A stretch of DNA of 64,000 nt. It comes from VRUE01 sp963703235 (GTDB taxonomy: Bacteria; Actinomycetota; Thermoleophilia; Solirubrobacterales; 70-9). Positions 33,642-41,806 of this stretch are shown here, one piece after another. The stretch is from assembly GCA_963703235.1 (NCBI GenBank), contig OY969802.1, positions 2,232,001 to 2,296,000 on the forward strand, in the 5' to 3' direction. The notes under the pieces were generated by a model. It was not told the DNA's origin, did no database searches, and saw only the letters and a program-made list of their open reading frames with translations. The first letter of the stretch is position 1; the number at the start of each line of letters is the position of its first letter. A program made the position numbers and the translations under genes.

Positions 33642-34643
33642 ATGGGCGGCTTGAGCGCCGCCATGGCAATGGTCGCGCTCCTCGCCGCGATCGCCGCCCC
33701 GGCTGCAGCCGAAACCGACGAGCAGCTCGCCGTCCCCGCATCTGCCGCGAGCTCAGCTGCGACTGGCGAAGCGATCGCCGCACCAGCGGACGGGGCCCAG
33801 CCTTCTACCGAAGTAACGAGCGCCGCACCGGCGCCGGACGAAGTCCCGCTCTCGAGCTCCCTCCCGGCTCCCGAAGCCTCCGGCAGCTCGGAGCCGATCG
33901 TGGTGGCGAACTCGACGGACGCAGTCTCGCCGCCGAGCGGTTCGAAGCCCTCGGTCTCCCTTGCCGACGAGACCGCTCCGTCGAAGGTCCTGTCGTCGGC
34001 CCAGGTCGGGGCGGGAGCCGGCTCCGCCGCTGCCCTCGAGCGCCCTTCGGAGCCCGTTCGTCGGACCGCCACGGTTGCGTCGTCCGTGGCGGATGTGAAG
34101 GAGACGCTGGACTCCGTCGTCTCGTCGGCGACCGCGGACCTTCCGGCGATGCCACTGGGACTCGATCCACCTGCTTCTTCCGAGGGGACCCCGAGCCTCA
34201 TTCCCGCCACGACGCCGGCCTCCACCGCTCCTGAGCCCGGAGGCCGGCTCGGCGCTGGCTCAGCTCCCGTCCCCTTGGCGGCGGACGTCCCGCAGCCCTA
34301 CAGGGGTCCGGTGGGGGCAGGTCTGCCACCCCTCGCCTCGACCCAGGACGCCCTCGAGCAGACGGCTTTCACCCACGTTCTCGCGGCGCCCGCGGCGATC
34401 GACTTCCATTCCAGCTCCACGCCCGGTGGGGGTCGCTCGCAACCCTCTCCCGGCGAGCCTCCGCCGCCGCCCTTCCAGGCGCCGGATACGGTCGCCGGTT
34501 CGGGCGCCTCGTTCTTCGTCCCGCTCGCCGCGCTGCTCGCGTTGCTCGCGCTGGCCGCGCCGGCGACCTTCCGCAGACGCAGGGAGGTGCCGGGCTTCCT
34601 GGCGCCCGTCCCGTTCGTCTGCGCGCTCGAGCGCCCTGGCTAA
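33642..34643 (+). CDS. Ser/Ala/Pro-rich surface protein with C-terminal membrane anchor
   Basis: A 333-residue low-complexity exported protein. Signal peptide at ~1-25 (MVALLAAIAAPAAA). The middle (30-285) is rich in Ser, Ala, Pro, Glu and Thr with no globular domain. A C-terminal hydrophobic helix (FFVPLAALLALLALAAPA, about 295-313) and RRRR-like basic tail resemble a wall-spanning anchor or a sortase-like tail, but no LPxTG motif is present. An earlier TTG at 33588 is possible. The next gene encodes a large repeat protein, also secreted; the two may be coexpressed surface components. AGTCCC-GCC-GGGACT just after the stop is a weak hairpin. Confidence 0.65.
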   Translation: MGGLSAAMAMVALLAAIAAPAAAETDEQLAVPASAASSAATGEAIAAPADGAQPSTEVTSAAPAPDEVPLSSSLPAPEASGSSEPIVVANSTDAVSPPSGSKPSVSLADETAPSKVLSSAQVGAGAGSAAALERPSEPVRRTATVASSVADVKETLDSVVSSATADLPAMPLGLDPPASSEGTPSLIPATTPASTAPEPGGRLGAGSAPVPLAADVPQPYRGPVGAGLPPLASTQDALEQTAFTHVLAAPAAIDFHSSSTPGGGRSQPSPGEPPPPPFQAPDTVAGSGASFFVPLAALLALLALAAPATFRRRREVPGFLAPVPFVCALERPG

Positions 34644-34722
34644 GTCCCGCCGGGACTCAACCAGGGCTGCGCCGGGAGCCCCACTCGCCCGGCAACTTCA
34701 ACTCGAGTGAAAGGAAGTACCG

Positions 34723-36306
34723 ATGAGATTCCCCACGGCTGTAATCGCAGCCGCGGTCGCCCTGGCGATCGGAGCGGCGCCTTCCGCCGCCTCGGTCCCG
34801 CTGCCGGAGCCTGCCTCCGGGCAGAGCAACAACAGCAGCGTCACTCAGGGCGATCCGAGCGCAACCGGCGGCGAAGCCAACGCCACCGGCGGTGACGGCG
34901 GCAACGCCAACACCGGCAACACCCAGATCGGGAACGGCAACGCGGTTGCCGTCTCGGTCGGCGGCGACGCCGACGCCGAGGGTGGAGACACCACGGCGGA
35001 AAGCGGTGACGCGACCGGAGGCGACGGCGGCGACGCCGACGCCGAGGGTGGCGACGCCGAGGCCGCCAACGACGCGGTCGTCGTCCAGTCCAACGAGTCC
35101 AGCGGTGGCAGCTCCTCCAACGGCGGCTGCTGCAAGAGCAATTCGTCGAGCGACTCGCAGAGCAACGAGTCGAAAGTCGAGCAGGGTGACCCGAAGGCGG
35201 AAGGCGGCGATGCCAACGCCACCGGCGGTGACGGCGGCAACGCCAACACCGGCAACACCCAGATAGGAAACGGCAACGCCTACGCGAAGTCGGAGCCACA
35301 GGAGGAGAAGGAGAGCAACTCCTGCGGTTGCGAGCGCCATGGCAAGAGCCGAGGGCACAGCAACGATGCCGACGCCGAGGGTGGAGACACCACGGCACGC
35401 AGCGGCGACGCTCGCGGCGGTGACGGTGGAGACGCCGATGCCGACGGCGGCGACGCCGAGGCCGAGAACGACGCGGTGGTCGTGCAGTCCAACGAGTCCA
35501 AGGGCTCCCGCCATTCCTCACACGGGGATTGCGGGTGCCAGAAGAGCAGTTCGAGCTCCGGCCCGCAGAGCAACGTGTCGGAGGTCAAACAGGGCAGCCC
35601 GAGCGCCTACGGCGGTAACGCAAACGCCACCGGGGGCAAGGGCGGCGACGCCAACACCGGCAACACCCAGATCCTGAACGGCAACGCGATTGCCGTCTCG
35701 GTCGGTGGCGATGCCGACGCCGAGGGTGGAGACACCTCGGCTACAAGCGGTGACGCGACCGGAGGCGATGGCGGCGACGCCGATGCCGACGGCGGCGACG
35801 CCGAGGCCGAGAACGACGCGGTGGTCGTGCAGTCCAACGAGTCGTCCGGCGGCAAATCCCGGCACTCCTCACACGGGGATTGCGGCTGCGAGAGCCGCTC
35901 GAATCATTCGACGAATGGCTCGGGCTCCTCGCAGAGCAACCAGTCGGGCGTCCACCAGGGCGATCCGAGCGCAACCGGCGGCGATGCCAACGCCACCGGC
36001 GGTGACGGCGGCAACGCCAACACCGGCAACACCCAGAAGCACAACGGCAACGCCTATGCCGAGTCCAAGCCGGAGGAGCAGAAACCCGTGCTCAACGGGC
36101 AGCACAGCTCCTGTGGCTGCAACGGATACGACAAGGGCGGGAGCAACGACGCCGACGCCGAGGGTGGAGACACCACGGCGCGCAGCGGCGACGCGGTCGG
36201 TGGCGACGGCGGCGATGCCGACGCCGACGGTGGCGACGCCGAGGCGGTGAACAGGGCGAAGGTGATCCAGCTCAACGAGAGCTGGTTGAAGGAGTCGCCC
36301 TGGTAG
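34723..36306 (+). CDS. Secreted Gly/Asp/Asn-rich protein with four long repeats
   Basis: A 527-residue exported protein. Signal peptide at 1-~24. Four repeats begin at residues ~34, 146, 282 and 404 (spacing 112, 136 and 122). Each has a QSN-x-S-x-V-x-QG block, GGDANATGGDGGNANTGNTQ, an NGNA segment, a DADAEGGDTTARSGDA / DGGDADADGGDAEA block, and a variable spacer with Cys-Gly-Cys or CC (DCGCQ, SCGCN). The regular small-residue pattern suggests a beta-solenoid or amyloid-like fold, and the DADADGGDAE stretches resemble calcium-binding loops. AAAGGAAG precedes ATG 34723 and a strong terminator follows. No known family recognised; a matrix, sheath or adhesin role is inference. Confidence 0.85.
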   Translation: MRFPTAVIAAAVALAIGAAPSAASVPLPEPASGQSNNSSVTQGDPSATGGEANATGGDGGNANTGNTQIGNGNAVAVSVGGDADAEGGDTTAESGDATGGDGGDADAEGGDAEAANDAVVVQSNESSGGSSSNGGCCKSNSSSDSQSNESKVEQGDPKAEGGDANATGGDGGNANTGNTQIGNGNAYAKSEPQEEKESNSCGCERHGKSRGHSNDADAEGGDTTARSGDARGGDGGDADADGGDAEAENDAVVVQSNESKGSRHSSHGDCGCQKSSSSSGPQSNVSEVKQGSPSAYGGNANATGGKGGDANTGNTQILNGNAIAVSVGGDADAEGGDTSATSGDATGGDGGDADADGGDAEAENDAVVVQSNESSGGKSRHSSHGDCGCESRSNHSTNGSGSSQSNQSGVHQGDPSATGGDANATGGDGGNANTGNTQKHNGNAYAESKPEEQKPVLNGQHSSCGCNGYDKGGSNDADAEGGDTTARSGDAVGGDGGDADADGGDAEAVNRAKVIQLNESWLKESPW

Positions 36307-36335
36307 TCGACGGTCGAGGCGCGATGCCTCGATGA

Positions 36336-36372
36336 GGAAGGGCCCCGGCGGCTTCGTCGCCGGGGCCCTTCC
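36336..36372 (+). terminator. Hairpin terminator of repeat protein gene
   Basis: Perfect 15-bp stem GGAAGGGCCCCGGCG with its complement and loop GCTTCGT, 30 bases after the stop codon. No T run follows. Confidence 0.85.
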
Positions 36373-36444
36373 AGAGGGTCGCCACAGCCGCGAAGGCATG
36401 CATTGCCCGGTCGGCAGTGACCAGAGGCCATGGACATCTAAGCC

Positions 36445-37584
36445 TTAGTCGTCGAACTCCTCCGCGTGGCCCTGGCCGGTGCGGGGCTTGGAGCCGAAGC
36501 CCTGCTGCATGCCGCCCGTGCGCATGCCCGGCGGCGGACCGCCGGGCTGGGGGTCGCCGGCGCGACCGCGCTGCTTGGGCCGGTCGCGGTCGCGGCTCGG
36601 CTGCACCCGCTTCGGCTCCCCCTTCTGCTTTGGGAAGTGCGGCGGCCAGGGCGCGTCGCCGAGGCCCTCCTCCTCGTCGCGGCAGGCGAGGTCGAGCAGC
36701 GAGTCGAGCGATCCGGGGTGCTGGTCGATGTCGGCGGCCGGGTCGCCCTGCGTGGCGAGGCGCCCGGGGACCGTGTCGAGCCGCAGCTCGGCCGGCTCGG
36801 CGTCGGGCACCTCCTCCCAGCGCAGCGCGCAGGAGACGCGCGCGTCCGGGGTCGGGCGCACCGACCAGCAGGAGGCGACGGTGCGGTCGCGGGCGTTCTG
36901 GTTGTAGTCGACGAAGACACCGTGGCGTTCCTCCTTCCACCATTTCGTCGTCGCCAGCTCGGGCGCGCGGCGCTCGACCTCGCGCGCCATGGCCAGGGCG
37001 GCGCGGCGCACCTCGAGGAAGTCCCAGCGCGGCTCGATGCGGACGTTGACGTGGATCCCCTTGGAGCCGGAGGTCTTCGGGTAGCCGCGCAGGCCGTGCT
37101 CGTCGAGCACGTCGCGGACGACCGTCGCGGTGCGCCGCACGTCGTCCCACTCGATCCCCTCGGTGGGATCGAGGTCGACGCGCAGCTCGTCGGGACGGTC
37201 GAGGTCGGCGCGCCGCGCCGGCCAGGGATTGAAGTCGACGACGCCGAGGTTGACCGCCCAGGCCAGGTGGGCTGCGTCGTTGGCGACCAGCTCCTCCGCG
37301 GTCCGCCCGGAGGGGAAGGAGACGGCCGCGGTCTGCAGCCACTCGGGAATGCTCTTCGGCACCCGCTTCTGCCAGATCGGCTCCTCCACGATCCCGTTGA
37401 CGAAGCGCTTCATCACGGTCGGCCGCTCCCGCAGGTGGACCAGCGCCGGCTCGGCGACGGCGAGGTAGTACTCGACGATGTCCAGCTTGGTCCAGCCCGG
37501 CTTCGGGAAGTAGACCTTGGCCGGGTTGGAGAGCCGCACCTCGCGCCCGGCGACCTCAAGCATCGTGTACTCGCTCTTGGCCAT
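36445..37584 (-). CDS. LigD-type NHEJ polymerase/primase
   Basis: A 379-residue archaeo-eukaryotic-primase-like polymerase, the POL part of LigD. Motifs are KVYFPKPGWTKLDIVEYY near the start, the metal-binding RVDLDPTEGIEWDDV, KTSGSKGIHVNVRI, and the VFVDYNQNARDRTVASCWSV segment. ATG 37584 begins AKSEYTMLEV, the family N-terminus; the frame extends upstream without support. The C-terminal ~60 residues are basic and glycine/proline-rich, possibly DNA-binding. The ligase and phosphoesterase modules are a separate gene 4 kb away, so LigD is split in this genome. Confidence 0.92.
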   Translation of the reverse strand: MAKSEYTMLEVAGREVRLSNPAKVYFPKPGWTKLDIVEYYLAVAEPALVHLRERPTVMKRFVNGIVEEPIWQKRVPKSIPEWLQTAAVSFPSGRTAEELVANDAAHLAWAVNLGVVDFNPWPARRADLDRPDELRVDLDPTEGIEWDDVRRTATVVRDVLDEHGLRGYPKTSGSKGIHVNVRIEPRWDFLEVRRAALAMAREVERRAPELATTKWWKEERHGVFVDYNQNARDRTVASCWSVRPTPDARVSCALRWEEVPDAEPAELRLDTVPGRLATQGDPAADIDQHPGSLDSLLDLACRDEEEGLGDAPWPPHFPKQKGEPKRVQPSRDRDRPKQRGRAGDPQPGGPPPGMRTGGMQQGFGSKPRTGQGHAEEFDD

Positions 37585-37615
37585 CGTCGCCCGAGGGTAG
37601 CCGCCCCCGGCCGAG

Positions 37616-37668
37616 AGGACGAGCCGTGAGTTGAGGACGCATAGGGTGCATAACTCCCGGCTCGTCCT
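37616..37668 (-). terminator. Inverted repeat after queuosine gene
   Basis: Arms AGGACGAGCCG (37616-37626) and CGGCTCGTCCT (37658-37668) are perfect; one mismatch then GAGTT/AACTC extend the stem to 16 of 17 pairs with a 19-base loop. It lies 20 bases after the stop of the minus-strand DUF2419 gene and upstream of the LigD polymerase gene. Confidence 0.65.
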
Positions 37669-37687
37669 GCGTCGCGGCTGTTTGGGC

Positions 37688-38641
37688 TCAGTAGGCGGTG
37701 TTGCGCGAGCGGGGGCGGGGGATTGCCTTGTAGCGGCGCTGCTGGCCGCGGGTCCAGAGCGTGTAGTCGACTTGGGCGGGGGAGAGGCCGCCGTTTGGGG
37801 AGGATCCGCCATGCGCAATGGCGAGCAGCTCGACGACGTGGACGGCGCAGGCGCGCAGCTCGACCTCCTCGGGCGAGCCGTGCTCGAGCAGCTCGCCGGC
37901 TTCGATCGCCTGCTCCAGCGCGGGGCCGAGCCGCAGGACGCCGTCGACGCGGAGCACGTGGGGGACGAGGTTGTCGGCGAAGGCGGTCAGACGGTCCTCT
38001 TCGCGCAGCGCGACGGCGCCGGTGCGGTTGAGGTCGGCCGGGACCAGCTGGGCGCGCTTGAAGAACGGCGCCGGACGGCCGTCGTAGGTGGAGACGTCGG
38101 CGAAGGCGTCCCACTCGGAGAGGAGCCCGGCCAGGGCCGGCGCCGACCCGCCGGCCGCATCGACCACGGCGGCGAAGTGGCCGCCGTGGTCGGTGGCGAC
38201 GCGCGCGCCGACGTCGCGCAGCGAGGCCGCGTAGTCGGCCATCAGCGGGTGCTCGGGGTCCTGGCCGACGACGCGCGCCACGTCCGCGGCTGAGATCTCG
38301 GCCAGCTCCGCGGCCGACCAGGGACCGTCACGGCGGAACCGCTCGGTCACCCCGGCCGCGATCGTGAAGTAGCCGCTGTGTCCAGGGCGCTTGTGGATCG
38401 TCGGCCACCAGCCGGAGCCGAAGTTGATCGCGTCGAGGCAGATCGCGAACGCCGCCTGCAGCTCGAGATCGCCGCCGACGATCTGCGTTGCCGGGTCGGG
38501 CTCGGGCGGCTCGACCGACGACGGCAGCGTCGCCGCATACGCCTCGACCTCCTCCTCGTCGACCAAAACCGAGCGAGCGCGCTCGGCGACCCAGGCGCAG
38601 GCTGTGCGGACGCGGTCGCAGATCTCTGTCGCCTCGGACAT
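37688..38641 (-). CDS. Queuosine salvage protein (DUF2419, queuosine 5'-phosphate glycosidase-like)
   Basis: A 317-residue soluble protein of the DUF2419/Qng1 family, which releases queuine from queuosine 5'-phosphate for tRNA modification. Family sequence is seen in FAICLDAINFGSGWWPT, RPGHSGYFTIAAGVTERFR, ADVARVVGQDPEHPLMADY, and ADNLVPHVLRVDGVLRL. The conserved Asp in CLDAINFG and the aromatic residues match the nucleotide pocket of the family. ATG 38641 was chosen because the upstream frame runs through a long inverted repeat and lacks homologous sequence. Confidence 0.85.
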   Translation of the reverse strand: MSEATEICDRVRTACAWVAERARSVLVDEEEVEAYAATLPSSVEPPEPDPATQIVGGDLELQAAFAICLDAINFGSGWWPTIHKRPGHSGYFTIAAGVTERFRRDGPWSAAELAEISAADVARVVGQDPEHPLMADYAASLRDVGARVATDHGGHFAAVVDAAGGSAPALAGLLSEWDAFADVSTYDGRPAPFFKRAQLVPADLNRTGAVALREEDRLTAFADNLVPHVLRVDGVLRLGPALEQAIEAGELLEHGSPEEVELRACAVHVVELLAIAHGGSSPNGGLSPAQVDYTLWTRGQQRRYKAIPRPRSRNTAY

Positions 38642-38670
38642 CGGGCGCGAAGCCTTGCACCCGGACGGGC

Positions 38671-38712
38671 TGTGGCGACTTTCCCGTCGTATAGGCACGG
38701 AAAGTCGCCACA
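38671..38712. repeat. Inverted repeat, 14-bp arms
   Basis: TGTGGCGACTTTCC (38671-38684) and GGAAAGTCGCCACA (38699-38712) are perfect inverted copies with a 14-base loop, in the divergent gap between the DUF2419 gene and the prephenate-dehydratase-like gene, so it is not a terminator of either gene. Confidence 0.8.
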
Positions 38713-38783
38713 CAGGCCCCCGCTTGGACCGGTACGCCGCCGGGCTATTGATTACTCCTAATTTCTCGACTAGCCTTCGGGCG

Positions 38784-39392
38784 GTGAGCGGCGACACGAT
38801 CACCCTGATCACCCTGGGCCCCGAGGGCACCTGCCACGAACGGGCCTGCCGCGAATACATGGCCTTCCAGGGGATCGCAGTCGACGACTACGGGTTCGAG
38901 CTGATCACCGACTTCCACCTCGGCCTGGAGATGCTGCGCGAGGCGCCCGGCCTCGCCTTCCTGGTCCAGTGCAGCGCCCACCCCAAGGTGCACGAGATCA
39001 CCGAGAAGTACTGGAAGGAAATCTGGGTCGTCGACACCTTCATCTACCCGACCAAGCACCTGGTCGTCCTGACCCGCCAGGAGGTCGAGAGGTCGCGCTC
39101 GCTCGGGATCGTCCCCGCGACCAAGGGCTACGTCGACCTCTCCCAGTGGGACGAGGTGATCGACGTCGCCTCGAAGCCGATCGTCGGCGAGGAGCTGCTG
39201 GAGGGCCGCTACGACTCCGGCCTCACCCACATCGAGCACCTGCACGAGCACCCGGACGAGCTGCGGCTCGACCTCGACATCGGCGAAATCGACACCACCT
39301 GGGTCGTCTACGGGCGCGAGAAGCGCTTCGCCGGCGAGGTGATCGGCATCCCCTCGGCCGAGATCTTCCGCGTCCCTCAGCCGACCCTGTAG
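38784..39392 (+). CDS. Prephenate dehydratase/BacA-like protein
   Basis: A 202-residue soluble protein with the N-terminal LITLGPEGTCHERACREYM motif of the prephenate dehydratase fold (type 2 periplasmic-binding-like), which also includes BacA prephenate decarboxylases. No ACT domain is present, and the usual catalytic TRF motif of dehydratases is not seen. The rest (FLVQCSAHPKVHEITEKYW, DSGLTHIEHLHEHPDEL) suggests a different substrate, maybe in small-molecule biosynthesis. GTG 38784 starts the fold. Its 3' end overlaps the convergent cyclase gene by 16 bases. Confidence 0.65.
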   Translation: MSGDTITLITLGPEGTCHERACREYMAFQGIAVDDYGFELITDFHLGLEMLREAPGLAFLVQCSAHPKVHEITEKYWKEIWVVDTFIYPTKHLVVLTRQEVERSRSLGIVPATKGYVDLSQWDEVIDVASKPIVGEELLEGRYDSGLTHIEHLHEHPDELRLDLDIGEIDTTWVVYGREKRFAGEVIGIPSAEIFRVPQPTL

Positions 39393-40705
39393 ACCTCCCA
39401 CTCGTCGGGCACGCCCTTGAGGGTGTGGCTGCCGAAGGCCTCGAACTCCACCGCCGAGCCGACCGCGAGGTCGCGAACCGTACGCGAGGCGAGCACGGTG
39501 CCGCCGCCGGCCAGGGCCGAGATCCGCGCCGCGACGTGGACGGCGATGCCACCGACGTCCTCGCCCATCAGCTCGACCTCGCCCGTATGCAGGCCGGCCC
39601 GCGCCTCGACCCCCAGCGCCGGCAGGTCGTCGACGATCGCCCGCGCGCACTCCGCCGCCCGGGTCGGACCGTCGAAGATCGCCAGGAAGCCGTCGCCGGT
39701 CGTCTTCACCTCGCGGCCGGCGAACCGCTGCAGCCTCTCCCGGACCAGCTGCTGGTGCTCCTCGAGCAGCTCGCGCCAGCGGCGGTCTCCGAGCTCCGTC
39801 GCCAGCCGGGTCGAGTCGACGATGTCGGTGAACAGCACCGTCGCCAGCACCCGCTCCGGCGCCGGCCCCGGCCGCACCCCGGTCAGGAACTCCTCGATCT
39901 CGTCGAGCGCCTCGGCGCCGCCGTCGCCGACCCAGGGGAAGTGGTCGACGCCCTCCAGCTCGACGTAGCGGCTGCCCTCGATCCGCTCGGCTAGCCAGCG
40001 CGCGGCGCGGTAGTTGACGGCGTGGTCGCCGCGGCGCTGCAGCAGCAGGGTCGGCGCCTGGATCAACGGCAGCGTCTCGCGGACGTCGGTGTCGAGGAAG
40101 GTCTTGAACAGCTGCTCGACCCGCATCGGGCTCGCCGCCTGGCGCTCGAGCCGCGCCTGCGCCTCGCGGGCGCGCGGGTCGGCGGCGAGGCTCGGCGAGA
40201 AGACGTCGATCGTCGCCCCCTGCCCCCAGAACGGCGACATCAGCTCCTCGTTGGCTTCCAGCAGAGCCTCCTTCGACGGCGCCCACGGGTAGTCGTCGGC
40301 CCAGGTCGAGCGCGCCATCGCGCCCCACAGCACCAGTGCCGAGGTGCGCTCCGGATAGGTGGCGGCGAACAGCATGCACATCGTCGACCCCTCCGACATG
40401 CCGAACAGGGCGGCCCGCTCAGAGCCGGCGGCGTCCATCACCGCGCGGGCGTCGTCCATCCGCTCCTCCAGCGTCGCCCCGTCCTTGACCGGGTCCGAGA
40501 GCCCGACCCCGCGCCGGTCGAAGGGGATCACCCGGGCGAAGGAGCCGAGCCGGCGCATGAAGCGGGCCTGGGCGGGGCTCTCCCAGAGCAGGTCGAGGTG
40601 CGAGACGAAGGGAAAGGCGACGACCAGGTCGACCTCGCCCTCGCCGAACACCTGGTAGGCGATGCTGGCGTCGCCGCTGCGCGCGTACTGGGTCTGCGGT
40701 GGCAT
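39377..40705 (-). CDS. Alpha/beta-hydrolase fused to class III adenylate/guanylate cyclase domain
   Basis: A 442-residue fusion. The N-terminal alpha/beta hydrolase (about 15-265) has a nucleophile elbow FGMSEGSTMCM with Ser, RRGVGLSD, and a catalytic His in GVDHFPWVG. The C-terminal cyclase domain (about 275-442) has VLFTDIVDSTRLATELG (metal Asp), TTGDGFLAIFDGP, and GLHTGEVE. Such fusions are common in Actinobacteria and probably link substrate binding or hydrolysis to cyclic nucleotide production. ATG 40705 was preferred to 40741 for proximity to the conserved N-terminus (QTQYARSGDASIAYQ). Confidence 0.9.
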   Translation of the reverse strand: MPPQTQYARSGDASIAYQVFGEGEVDLVVAFPFVSHLDLLWESPAQARFMRRLGSFARVIPFDRRGVGLSDPVKDGATLEERMDDARAVMDAAGSERAALFGMSEGSTMCMLFAATYPERTSALVLWGAMARSTWADDYPWAPSKEALLEANEELMSPFWGQGATIDVFSPSLAADPRAREAQARLERQAASPMRVEQLFKTFLDTDVRETLPLIQAPTLLLQRRGDHAVNYRAARWLAERIEGSRYVELEGVDHFPWVGDGGAEALDEIEEFLTGVRPGPAPERVLATVLFTDIVDSTRLATELGDRRWRELLEEHQQLVRERLQRFAGREVKTTGDGFLAIFDGPTRAAECARAIVDDLPALGVEARAGLHTGEVELMGEDVGGIAVHVAARISALAGGGTVLASRTVRDLAVGSAVEFEAFGSHTLKGVPDEWEVYRVG

Positions 40706-40748
40706 CGCAGTCACACTACGCGCCACCGCAGGCCCGCTCAAGACGTGT

Positions 40749-40791
40749 GAGCTCGCCTTTTGTCAAACATGGATTGACAAAAGGCGAGCTC
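40749..40791 (-). terminator. Perfect 18-bp inverted repeat after SGNH hydrolase gene
   Basis: GAGCTCGCCTTTTGTCAA (40749-40766) and its exact reverse complement (40774-40791) flank the 7-base loop ACATGGA. It lies 14 bases after the stop of the minus-strand lipase gene, so termination is plausible. It is also one of the set of long unrelated palindromes in this window. Confidence 0.75.
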
Positions 40792-40804
40792 GATTCGGAC
40801 CGAC

Positions 40805-41671
40805 TCAGTCGATCGCTGCCGTCAGGACGTTCGCCGCCCCCTGCACCCCGGCTTTGTTGGGATGGATCGGGGCGGCCGGATTGGTCGGCACCAGCGGCTC
40901 CACCCAGCGGGTCGAGGAGCCTTTACAGGCGTCGTGGCCGATGCTGGCCCCGTACCAGTTGACCAGGGTGGCGCCGTTGGCCGCCGCCTGGGTCGCCAGC
41001 ATCGCGTTCAGTTCTTTCTGCTTGGCGCGCAGGTAGGGCACGTCGCCGAAGCCGATCGGCATCTGCGGCCAGCAGCCGAAGCCCGTCTCCGGGAAGATCG
41101 CCGGGTAGTTGACGACGAAGACCTCTGCGGCCGGCGCGCGGGTGTGGATGCCCTGCAGCACCGCCGCCACCTTCGGCGCCGTTTCCGCGATCCGTTCGGC
41201 GATCTGGTCTTTGCCGCCCGAGTTGTATTTGTCTTTGCAGGGCGTGCTGAAGGGGTTGATGGTGACGCAGCTCTGGGCGATCTCCGAGAAGCCGATGTCG
41301 TTGCCGCCGATCGTCACCGAGACCACCGTCGTGCTCGCGCTGAGCGAGTCGAACTGGGGCGGGTTGGGGCCGTCGGGGTCGACTTCCTGCGGGTTGGTCA
41401 TGTCCTCGGTCTCGGCGCCGCTGCAGCTGGCGTCCGTCAGCGGCAGGCCGATTTTCGGCGCGGTCAAGCGCGGGTAGTTATTGCTCGACTTGAGGCAGCC
41501 GAGCGGCAGGACCGGGTTGGGGATCAGCGGTCCGGCGACGTAGGAGTCGCCCAGCGACACGTAGTTGGCGCGGGCGGCGCCGGCGAGCGCGACCAGGGCG
41601 GCCAGAACGGCGATTGCCAGGATGGCCGCCAGCCGCAGCATACGGGGGCGGGGCAAGGTTGACTGGCTCAT
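40805..41671 (-). CDS. Secreted SGNH/GDSL hydrolase (lipase/esterase)
   Basis: A 288-residue exported esterase. Signal peptide at 1-~30 (ILAIAVLAALVALAGAARA). Block I is YVSLGDSYVAGP with the nucleophile Ser, block III is TIGGNDIGF, and block V is PIHPNKAG with the catalytic Asp-x2-His position. Cysteines at GCLKSS, DASCSGAE, QSCVTIN, TPCKDK, FGCWPQ and HDACKGS likely form three disulfides, as in Streptomyces SGNH lipases. ATG 41671 is preceded by GGAGACGAG. Likely hydrolyses lipids or esters outside the cell. Confidence 0.92.
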   Translation of the reverse strand: MSQSTLPRPRMLRLAAILAIAVLAALVALAGAARANYVSLGDSYVAGPLIPNPVLPLGCLKSSNNYPRLTAPKIGLPLTDASCSGAETEDMTNPQEVDPDGPNPPQFDSLSASTTVVSVTIGGNDIGFSEIAQSCVTINPFSTPCKDKYNSGGKDQIAERIAETAPKVAAVLQGIHTRAPAAEVFVVNYPAIFPETGFGCWPQMPIGFGDVPYLRAKQKELNAMLATQAAANGATLVNWYGASIGHDACKGSSTRWVEPLVPTNPAAPIHPNKAGVQGAANVLTAAID

Positions 41672-41806
41672 CTCGTCTCCTTTTATGAGCACCCGAGCGG
41701 AGGGCAGGCTCCCGGGGCGGTTGTGCGCGGGCGACCACGCCGCAATGGCGCGATCGCCCAAGCCATTACCCGCTTTATGCTAAATAAATCCGGAGCGACG
41801 GGCCTG

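Noticed and set aside
34723..36306. DNA repeats of this gene as a CRISPR or satellite array
   Set aside because: The repeats are in frame, coding, and diverged at synonymous sites; there are no spacers of uniform length.
39377..40705. Hydrolase/cyclase fusion as a novel fusion
   Set aside because: Alpha/beta-hydrolase plus class III cyclase is a known recurrent architecture in Actinobacteria.
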